Part shown: piece after piece, positions 30,601-41,400 of the stretch
How the letters are laid out: each line of letters begins with the position of its first letter
Position numbering within the stretch: position 1 is the first letter of the stretch
NCBI GenBank assembly: GCA_030141605.1
Contig: JAQGDQ010000170.1
Location: 378,001 to 442,000, forward strand
Origin: Tubiluchus corallicola
Taxonomy: Eukaryota > Priapulida > Priapulimorpha > Priapulimorphida > Tubiluchidae
Reading direction: 5' to 3'
DNA: 64,000 bases
Position numbers and translations under genes: made by a program
Notes under the pieces: generated by a model
The model's database searches: none
Told to the model about the DNA's origin: nothing
What the model saw: only the letters and a program-made list of their open reading frames with translations

Positions 30601-32260
30601 GAAAAGGTAGCACTAGAAAAAGAATGGTAAAGCAAGGAACAAACATTTTCTGAACCGAGTTACAATCCCCGATGCTGAGTAAAATAAGCAATTTAAAAAC
30701 ACTCTTTATTTGAATCAAATAAAGACGATACAATAAAATAATACACGCAAATGTTCAAGACATGCTACGCAAAAGAGCCTTAATTAAAGTTTATTGCAAT
30801 CTCGTCCAGGGACTGGGAGACAAAAACGTACAATAATCAAGTTGCAACGAAATTAATTAAAAAATAAAAAAAATCAAATCAAATAATAAAAAGGAAATTC
30901 GGGTTAAAATACATGTATGTCAAATGCAGCTTTAGATATCTAATAATTAAATTATTTTATCGTTTTATCGTGTTTCCATTTCTACTAGCTTGCTAGGAAT
31001 TAGGTGAGTTTTTTAGGTGTTACAGGTGACTATACCAAATAGATTTTATAATACTATTGATTGATTCTTTATCCCAATAAAGTCGCTAACTTGCTCCTGG
31101 AAATTATAAGATGTCTCACTTCTCTGCTTGCCTGTATCAATTCTGAAGTCGATGAAGACGAGTAAGGCGAGATTATTGTGTGATTACATGGGGGGGGGGG
31201 TGACTGAAAACTAAAATGGTTGATTGTCTACTTGATAATCGAAGGCTTGATAATGTGAACACATCGTTAACGGAGTTACTGTTATATAGACATTTAGTAA
31301 TTCTGCCGTCTGGTGAATGGACAGGACGCTTCGTAATTGGAGAGGGGCAAGTGGACGCTTCGCAACTAAACCATTTGGTAATTTACATATTTCCTAAGCG
31401 GACGTCTACGATATACGCTGTTTGTATGTATTGTCATTTTACAATAGTTTATGCTAGTTTCGTTTCCGCGCTAGTTTCCTCACATATATTAACAAGTGGG
31501 GTATGAATAGAAGTAAGAAGTATTATTATGTGGTGCTGCCTGCGACTGGTGTCTGATAGGGGCTCGCGTTAACATTGTCCTGGAAGCCAGGGACGGAATG
31601 AGCAGACGGACGGAAAGCCGTCTGATCATTGTTCAATTTTCAATTTTATGTTCTTTCACTTATCAGGCTGAAACGGGTATCTTTGTTAACAGATGGCGCC
31701 ACCATTACGGGACGGTGGCTTTCACCTATAATAGACGCTCGTTCAGAGTCCGGTGTCATGTCACTACACTCAGTGTTTTGGTGTTTTAAACTAAACTACA
31801 TGGCAACACTGCGCAAAGTTGCAAACATATTTTTAGACCTTCCCCTTAATATAACAATAAAATTAGTTTTCTGGGCATTGCGAATATTTGGGTCCCGATG
31901 TCTTTTATTTACCTCCCCGATTCTGCCATTAATGGCCGAGTTGAAGCCGAGTCCGTTATGAACGTTAATGTACAAAGAATGTCATTTGTATTAGTTATAA
32001 TTACTTATAAACTATGATGCCCCTATTTCTGCACCTCGCTTTGCACACATTACAGAAGACTGCTATCAAAGAACAAGTTTGCTTTTATCGTAGCAAAGTG
32101 GCTTGAAAGAACAAACAGAAGTTACAAAAAAAATCATACAAACGAACAGAGTGGTACATGTGGCATGTTATTTACTTTAATATAAAGAATCGTTACTACA
32201 ATATGAAAAGGTGGAGATATTGATAGCGTTTGTTAAAACGTATCTAAAAAATGTTCCATC
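24620..32260. other. No supportable gene downstream of peroxidase A
   Basis: No exon is recognisable. Two G runs occur (about 30010 and 31190-31201). The 31.2-32.0 kb part is less AT-rich with three frames of 63-110 codons on the plus strand, none with a family motif; it could be an unrecognised transposon fragment. Confidence 0.5.
28640..28703. repeat. ATTAAA-rich degenerate repeat
   Basis: Repeated ATTAAAAT and ATTAAAAATC units, low complexity. Confidence 0.7.
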
Positions 32261-32265
32261 AAATT

Positions 32266-32271
32266 TTTATT
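32266..32271 (-). terminator. Possible polyadenylation signal, peroxidase A
   Basis: AATAAA on the coding strand, 37 nt after the TAA stop. The first such hexamer downstream; a 3'UTR this short is unusual but possible. Confidence 0.4.
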
Positions 32272-32307
32272 AAACTCTGAATGAATACTCAAATTTACTG
32301 GTAATTA

Positions 32308-32495
32308 TTATGCGTCCAAAAACACAGAAATATTAGGTGATTCAATCTCGGAACAGGGTTTCAAGTATCTCTCTTTTCCACCATTGCCATTCCTTGGCTT
32401 CACAACATGGAATGCCGATGGTTGAATTTCCGTGATGTCCGTGTTTTCACATATAACACCCGCCAACGTTACCTTCTGAATTTCAGCTATTTGTG
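32308..32495 (-). CDS. Peroxidase A exon 16 (C-terminus, stop)
   Basis: Acceptor TTTCTAG, 188 nt, stop TAA at 32310-32308. It encodes AEIQKVTLAGVICENTDITE, the terminal helix motif of the domain, then a short divergent tail with one Cys. Confidence 0.9.
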
Positions 32496-35400
32496 CTAGA
32501 AAAATTAATACCGTGAAAACATTTTATATCAGTACAAAATTATTCGATCAACATTCACAGTTCTCGCCATTTTTGTTTCTAATAGTAGGCTGCCAGTTTT
32601 GATATAAAAGGCAATAACCCATCTGTTATTATCTCACGAACAGTGACAGGTACAGGCCTGTTTTACGTTAACTTGGTCCGTTAAAGCATCCATGATGTAC
32701 AGGAAGAACATCTTTGAATATTTCAAAGTTTCAGCAATTTAGTATTCACGCAATGGGTTAAAGAAAAAGATTGCAATTAGCCGTTAAACGCAATTTCGCA
32801 ACTTATCTTACTTCAATTTTTGGTTCTAATAAAAAACAAGTGAAGCACTCTCCTGCGCAGATAGCTAGGAAGAATGAAAGATTGAATAAGAAGAGTTAAA
32901 TGCGCCACAATCAATCGAATGAACCAGTAATTAAAACAAAAATACACCACCAACTAAATCAAACGACATATGCCCGACCAACAAAACAAACAAGATCGCC
33001 TGCCACTGAACTAATAAACAAACAACTGACAAAACAATTCGAATGGATGGACAATGAAAAAAAAATCGAACAAACAAGTAAATAAACAAACTACGAAAAG
33101 TCAGGCAGTCACCCAACGATGCAAAATTAATGAATCCCGCGGAAACTCAATATAGTCTGCAGTCAAATTTTCACTCGCTGTATTTTATGTAAAACAGCAA
33201 ATCCATTTACACAAATGCAGGAACTTTCTGCCAGTGAAAGTGCTATCATTAGAAAGAATAAATGCGTAGTGGAATAGTTTGCTTATTTTTATTTAGAATA
33301 ACATTATATCTGTCAAGGTTTTGCTTCAACTTGCTTTTTATTCGTTCGTGATCAATTTTAAGCACAACAGTCAGATTGCACTCTTTTGCAAGTGTCAAAA
33401 AGTGCAATGTCATACTGTATGATTAGCATGAAAAATAAATTCGGTAAGTCACTACACCTGCAGCATGTTTTAAAGGAACCATGCCTGCCTACCCACTTGT
33501 CTATATCTGCTTACTCAACATCATGTACACGATGATATAAGAACTTTCCTGCCTATCGGGCCGACTTGTATAACCATATAACATTTAAATATAGCAAATA
33601 GCCCATAACCATTGATAGACTATTAAACTACTTCTAGCAATTCCTTACCCGGTGTAAAAGCATTCTGGTACCAATATCGATCTCCATGTATTATAGATTC
33701 GAATTGCCTTCCGATGATGCAAGAAAAAGTTGGCCCAAGATTTGCACCTGGTACCAGATATTCAGCCAGTCCACCAGGGAATAAATCGATACATTCTGGG
33801 CAGTCACTAAAAATAAACGAGCTAGCATGAAAAGTAAGTGTTAACAAACGATTTTCAGCGTAGCTTACAAATGTTGATTCACATAATACACTTTTCTGAT
33901 TTAAAAATGTTCAAGTTGTTGGCAATTTTTATTATTAAAACATTTATTTTACTATTTAATTTTTTCCGAAAATTTACTGCAGAAAGTTTTGCGAGGATTT
34001 GCAGAAGTTACAGTTTCTTTGAACACAGACGTAAAATTTACTGTTCACTTTTTACGTGCATAAATGTACGAGTCTTATAACTTTAGTGCCTGGTAATTTT
34101 TTGTGCCTAATAATAAATAACTAAACTCAGTAAATAAATTTCCGCTGTCTTGCCTGCAGTTTAATTAAACATAAAACTATTTTATGAGAATGTGAAAAAA
34201 TTAAAGAAAAAACAAATGGCAGTGCACTTTATTTACCCATAAACCTGGATAAGCAGTTCCTTGTTCTCTTTGCTTATATTAGGCAAATCGTTGATACTAG
34301 AAACGTCTGTGAACTTTATATCGCACTTTTCAGCTGCCCATTCTCTGCAAAGATACCAGTTTCCGTTTAATTATTTATTCAAATACGATGGCAGTAATTA
34401 GTCAACTTAATTATTGCAAATAGAAATAAAAACAGCCTTCCTCGTAATTATGTCATCGTTTTGAAATTTTATGGACGTGTTTCACACATTTATAAAGATG
34501 TTTGGGCTTACCTGTGAGCCACATAGGAAGCCATACCATGCTCTCTTCCTCGCTGAATATTGATGGCAGAAAGATCTTGTCCAAGTTGCTTGTCATAGTC
34601 GCGAAATAATTGGTTCCGCAAATCTTCGACAATGAATCTGAAAGCCAGACAGAAATGCTTGCGAACGATTTCTGGATGAATCACAGTTTTTTGCAAGAAA
34701 ATGACTGCTAACTGCATGTATATGTAACCCAGGGGTCGTTTATTTATGCCAAACAAAGCGATGGCGTGGGATGCTTCTTAGACGTAATGAAAATTGAAGA
34801 CGTAATATATACAAGTGTTTTGACAGATGACACTGCAGCCTTGAGCATCACGATCTCTATCCAGTCAAATGTATAAACGTATAATCAGTTGATCTGTGTA
34901 TCATTTTTTATTGCTTGGCAGGTAATTGTCGACTCACTAAAGCGATGTCACAAAATGATATTTATGAGATCAGTACAAATAACTTAGACAGGTTCAGTCA
35001 TCAAGTGCTCTGTACAGTCGTGTACACGTACCTATCTGTCCCCCAAGATTTGAACATGCTCATGGCTTTCAGTGTTGGATCTATGGTCTCAGTTGTATCC
35101 TCTGAAAATGTTGGATTAAAGAATGTGTCTGATACTCTGACATCATCTTTACTCCCGTCAGCCCACTGGCGACTATACTCGGATCCAACCATTGAGTGTC
35201 CAAATCTAAAAATTGTGAGTATGAGGTCACACAATTGTTCATCTATTATTAAATAAGATATTAGATGATATCAGAGTTCTATAGGCTGCAGGTTTTAGAA
35301 AATATCCCATATGATAACTGAAACAGTTTTGTCTTCGTCGCCAAACCGACGCATGTAGTAAGGGTGTTGCCACATCATGTTGCCTAAAATAATTTAAATG

Positions 35401-38400
35401 CATGTCTCTTTCTAATATTAACAAACAGTACTTATCAAGCATTTTATCAAAATTTGATTCCGTAAACCAAATCACACTAAATGCGTTAATAACAATTTGA
35501 AAATAAGCACCCGTGCATTGCACATCTTGTGTTTGGTTTTTCACGGTTACCTATAAGCTGCAGTGGAGAAAGAATTGTCTATGGTAGCATCAGTAGTGGC
35601 ACTGTATCCGAGATAGCTTGCTGAATCTAAATGAAATCTCTTTATGTCTTCGCGTGAAAAAATTCCAGGCAAAAATTCTTGCTGCGTAATAACCTATAAT
35701 ACAATATTTTCCAAAAGGAACTTTAGTATTCTATGTAATTTTTTCTATATAATTTTGTACAATTTTATATTTGTGCGAAAGTTTTCAAATTTTTTATAGT
35801 AAGAACAATAGCTGTTTCATAAACAACCCAATGTATCAAAAAATTTATTTAATTTTTATTAGAAAAATCTAATGTTTCTAATAAAAACTTAATAAACCTT
35901 ATTATGTATTGTGTTATTTATGAAGCGGGTGTATATATACATGTATATACATAGGAAATTAGGTATGCCCAGTTTTATGCGTGTTGCACTAAAGTAGTAA
36001 GCGCACCTGTAGTTCTGCGCCAAGAATTCTTCTTGCTTCTTGGAAAATCTTTTCATCCTCCCATTCAGGTTTTTCTTCACCAATGGCTGCTGCAATGCGA
36101 TTGTGTTCTCTGAGGAAAAGAACTTGGAGGACTTGCAAGCCAAGCTGCTCATTGGCTCTTTCGTCTCCTGTAAAGAAAGCGACCATCCAGAAATCTATTG
36201 AGCATATATTGAAACGATTAAACACATCCGTTTTCAATTATGTCCTGGAGAAGCCGACAGTAATTTTGCTGCATTTCAAGGAAAAAATTGTGGGACGTCC
36301 ATACTTGCGTGCGTTTTATTGGTTTTTGTGAAATGGCGGCGCAACAATGTACGCAATGATGACATTTATATATATTTCTCTATAGTCTAGAAAAATAACG
36401 AAAGTGCATTTCATTAAAAAAGTTTTTGGTTTAATTTCGTATATTTTAATATTAGTAGAAGGTAGAAACCAGTTGTGTTTGACATATGTTCATAAGACAT
36501 ATGTTTACAGGATAGGCAGTATATAACTTACAGGCAATGTGCAAAATTTAGACACTTTATAAAATACCTAGGTATTTCAAGAAAAGTGAAAAATAAATGC
36601 GCAATAACTAGGATATTCCTAGAATGCGTAAAAAGATTTTGGAAAATGAACATAATTCATGTTGAACCAAATTTTTCGGAGATATTTTGTACATTACCTG
36701 AGTATTGCATAGAATGTATAGAAGATGTACTTAATTAAGTAAGTAATTCAAGTAAGCGGGCGGAGTTAATTGTTAAACTGACTTCCAAGAAAGACACGGC
36801 GTAACAAACAGCTCGCGTGACTTTTGAGAAACTTGCGAAATGATGAAGCTGTTGTCATCTCAATCTTGCTATATGGCTGCAAAACTTGGACCCTCTGTTA
36901 TCGTAACATCTGGAAGCTCAACATTTCCATTAGCAAAAACTTTGCTTTCTCATGTATATCAAATGCGACTACTACATCAACAACAATGCATCAAATGAAC
37001 AAGACCAAGTTTCATCACCAAATTCTCTTTAGTATACTCGTAACTGGCAAAAGACCACAAAAACAAAGACCGATTAATACCAACGTTCAAGCAAAGCAAG
37101 CAGGAATCAAATTTGAAACATTCGAAAATGAAGCCCAACGGCTATGCGGGATTCCATCAGGCATAGGACCATCCACAATATAACCCAGCCTTTCGAAGGC
37201 AAAGGAGGAAGAGAGAAGAAAAATAAGCAGCAGGGCAAAATGACCACGCGACAAGCTCAATTGTACTCTTTCCCAACTCTCGAACGCCGTCTGTGTCGCT
37301 GAATATTTCAAGCAAGAATTGTTTTCTTACGTCATCAACGTCGCCACCACAGAGAAGGAGCGACATCGGGAGAAACCTAAATTCGCTGACACGTGAAAAG
37401 ATCAGTGAACGAACGAACATATGTACCCTTTAAACTTGCAAGCACACCGAAACACGACTTTTTCAAACATTCTTCCTAAATTTTAATGAAATTATATAAA
37501 ATGCCTAGGAAAATTACAGCAAATCAATTGACTATCTGTTTTATTTCTATATTAGCTAAAAAAACACCCAAAATCTAAAAATTAGTTTGCTTTAAAAAAT
37601 TGCGTTATAATGCTTAGCAAACTTGTAGAAAAATTATTCTAGACACTTTGCCTAGTTTGTTTTGGCACTCCGCATTCTGTATAATGTCTGGTTTCATACT
37701 TTGCCTGTAATATACATGTATATGTATTGCATGCATGGATATGAATGGATATTATCACCGTAAAATCTATGGAAGTGGATATGTATATTGATGAAAAATA
37801 TAATATCCATGGCAACCCTGTACTTCCCAGCTATTTTGCAATCTGTTATAATTTTTCTTTAAACATAGTTTTACATTTATTCTGCAATTATAAGCTTTCA
37901 TCGGCGGTGGAATGTTACCATTCAGAGGCTTATAAAAAATTTTACATAAGCTGATATATTGTTAAAAAACATTTGCAGTGCACATCATGCGAGTAACTTA
38001 TTGTACTATAATAACGAATTGCACAACCTTGTATAAATTCACTTACACGAAAGGCGAATTTGATATAAATTTTATAACAGGCTTCACTTTAACACGTTTC
38101 TTACCTCCGTCATAACACGCAATAGCAATGCCATTAGCATCTTGGCAACTACCATCAATTTCGCTTTTAGGTAAAACTGGCCGCCCTCCAGCAATTTCAC
38201 TTGTCTTCATTAGCCCTTGATAATTGCAACAAATTTTTTTAAAGCACATATGTAGTTTTGTGATGGAACCTGCTGATTATACCTGATTCATTATTTTTGA
38301 AACGTAGTGCTTGGCTTCAAAAGTGGTTTCACTTTGTGATTTAATAAGCTACCAATATTAAAAAGTTCAACTTGACTGTGAACACCAAATACCCAACAGC

Positions 38401-41400
38401 AGTTACCAAGATTCTATATCCTATAAAACCTATTCTAGTACTTATTAACCTGGCTATTACTGACCAACAAAAATTAACCCAAAGCGTTCTAATCTCGGTG
38501 CTTCTTGTTGAAGCCCAACTGACTCATACATTTTCAGCGTCTCCATTTTTCATCGATTCACTAGCCTCTAACTTAATTGTTGCTGAGTATAAACAACTAT
38601 GATTTATTAATTCTGGCTTTCTTACTCATTATCTAGTCAGCGAGGCATTGATAACTGCCAGTTCATTTAAACAGCCTTTTATATTTTGTCAATTTCCAGT
38701 GCACATTTTAAGTACAGGCTAACATAGTGGAAATATTATTTTTCAGTTGCGTAACTCTTTAGCTAATCCACATTAAATAAAGTTTCCACAGAATGAAATT
38801 AGCTTCATCAGTTCCTCAGTAATATCTCACCAGCATTATGTTCACGCAGTCGGTTTGCAGTGTCCAGGTCTGATCCATACACAACAGAACCATCTATGTA
38901 TGCAGTGATTTGATTTAGTTGCTCCCGGGGACCTAAAGCAAAATAAATGTTTTCAAGACGTTTTGGTGTAGCCTTAAGACTAACGCAGGAAAATTTCAAA
39001 AGAAGAAATAAAAACGCAAAACAGTTTTGCGAATCAAATGCTGCTTCAAAAAATTGCTTTGGCTGCCTAGTAAAACGTCAAACGATTACAAAATAATTTA
39101 AAACTAAATTTTTTAGCGTTTCTTACTATTACACGTTTTAATTGCCAAAGCGGGACAAAATTTAACATGCTTCTGTTACCTGTTTCACACTGTCCGGGCA
39201 TTGAACGAACTATTGGGATACATTCAAAATCTGGTTTACCACCGTAGAAAGGATCGTTCTCATCTACATCAATTGAATAACATTTGTCACTGGGCTGCAT
39301 TCCAGTCTCGTCGAGTGGACAGCATGCAACTGCAAAATCCAACATTTTTTGTCAAATACCATATAATATAACGTTTTTGTATTAAAAACAAAGAATAAAT
39401 AAAAATATAAAACTTAAAAAATAAAAAGAAAAATACGAGAATGGATTTATAAATATCGTACAATGTGTCATATCATTAACCGTGCCTATAGTAAAAGACT
39501 TACACTGCTAGATGGCAAGTGCAAGAAATGTGCGAGAACTACGAGTGTAATATAGTGAATTAAAATATAAGTATTTAAAATACAAATAAAATTATAGCAT
39601 ACAATAAAATGTACATGCCCAAGAATACTAATTACCAAAACGATTATAACAATGACAATAGTTCACTAGTTCAACAATTTGTATTTTTAAGATTCCGTTT
39701 TGCGCCCCACTGAGGTCAACGCCCTAAGCGGCTGCCTAATTTGCTCAATGGTAGCACCGGCCCTGACCACGTATACTGTAACACAACAAATAAATTGCAA
39801 TTTTGTTAACGGAAGTGTGAAATTCTCGGGGAATATTACTGTTTTGATAAATTCCTAAAATTTGATTACTTGCATACATTATTTTATACAAATCCATTAT
39901 AATTATTGCATAAATTTGTTAAATGTTAAAAAGTTATACGTACGACCTGGATCGTCATAAGTTGGTGTGTGGGTGATATCGTGGTCCAAAAACTGTCCCC
40001 ACTGCATCAAAAACAGGGAGTCATCTTCAGTGAATGTTACATCGAGGCCATGGTATGTAACAGATATCTTGCGAGCATTCGGAAGAGCTTCGCTATTGCC
40101 ATCGCTCAGTTTTCTACAACGCGGTTCACTTACTTTAATGAAAATAGAAAGATATTTGTTAAAACTTCGATTGGGGCAAGCCTGTGCAAAAGCATTTTCC
40201 TACAGTAAAGTAAGCTGATAATGTACCGTGAAGCATTTAAAGGATTTAATATTGTTGTTCTTGTTATTGTCGTTGCTGTTGTGTTGGTGTCGTTATCGTC
40301 GTTGTTGTCTAGCATAGACTAGGTTGGCATATGTACTTAGGCCCATAATTATACAGTTTACAACTTACTTCCATCACAGTAGTCTGCCTCAACTTGCCTG
40401 CGGTAAGCCATCACAGCTTGTCCCCAAGTCGGATTATTGATATTGTTACATGATCCATCGTATGTTCTATATTAATTTGATAGAAAATTTTTATTACGGT
40501 GAAGTTTACATTCATTAGCAATTATCAGTTAAAATATAGTACAGATGAAAAGTTCCAACGTCAGGGAAATAACTTTTCAAATCCAAGCGTGTAAAATTAA
40601 GCTAACGTATGATTTCAATTCAGTGGTGTTTTTTTTACCTGTACCGGCTAGTTGCTGCTTCAGTACAATCTAAGCTAGGGTTACAATCTACGGTGGCTTT
40701 GAGACTAATACCAAATGCGTCCTCTGTTCCTCTGAAAAAAGAATCAATTAGTTTGCGAGAAAAACGTTTTCGAGGAGCAAATCGCGAATAAAGTGGGAGA
40801 ATTTTTTGCAAATTAAGCTTCAAAGCGTTGAGCACAGGCTATGAATTTTGTTTTCTTTCTCAGATTTGGTTTACTTCGTACTTTACAAAAGTTTAGCTTA
40901 TTGAAAAACTACTACATCAACTACAGTTTGTTTAGGCTTAGAGTTTTCACGACAGCCATAGTGAAAAAAATTTCTACGACAGAATTTTCCAATTGATAGC
41001 AGTCCAAAATGAAGTTACCAACAACACTTCTGAAAAATCATTATTTTAGAAGCCAACGTAGCCAATAACAAGCCAAAGGGACTCGAATTCCCATGAGCTA
41101 TCATGTCCGAGCAACTTCAGCCCGTTGAGCTCTGTTTCCTATTGCTGTAATCAAGGATACCTTGTTCAAAAGCACTACGACCATTAAAATTTAAATTAAC
41201 AAATTTTCACGAAACTTTTCACGAAAATTTTCAGGTAAAATATATATTTTCCACATGCCTTTTAAATTAGAAGTACCTAGCCTCTATCTAAAAACACATT
41301 GTCTGTGCTATGAGCTGTTTATTTAGAGTGCAATAAATATTCTCACTGTGAGATAAGTATTCTTGTGGTCTCCAGGGCTATTTCAGCAAGGATTGATCTT

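Noticed and set aside
39944-39952. Alternative exon 6 donor GTCGTA in peroxidase A
   Set aside because: It would shorten the exon by one codon relative to copy B; the overlapping GTACGT donor matches copy B's length exactly and is the better consensus.
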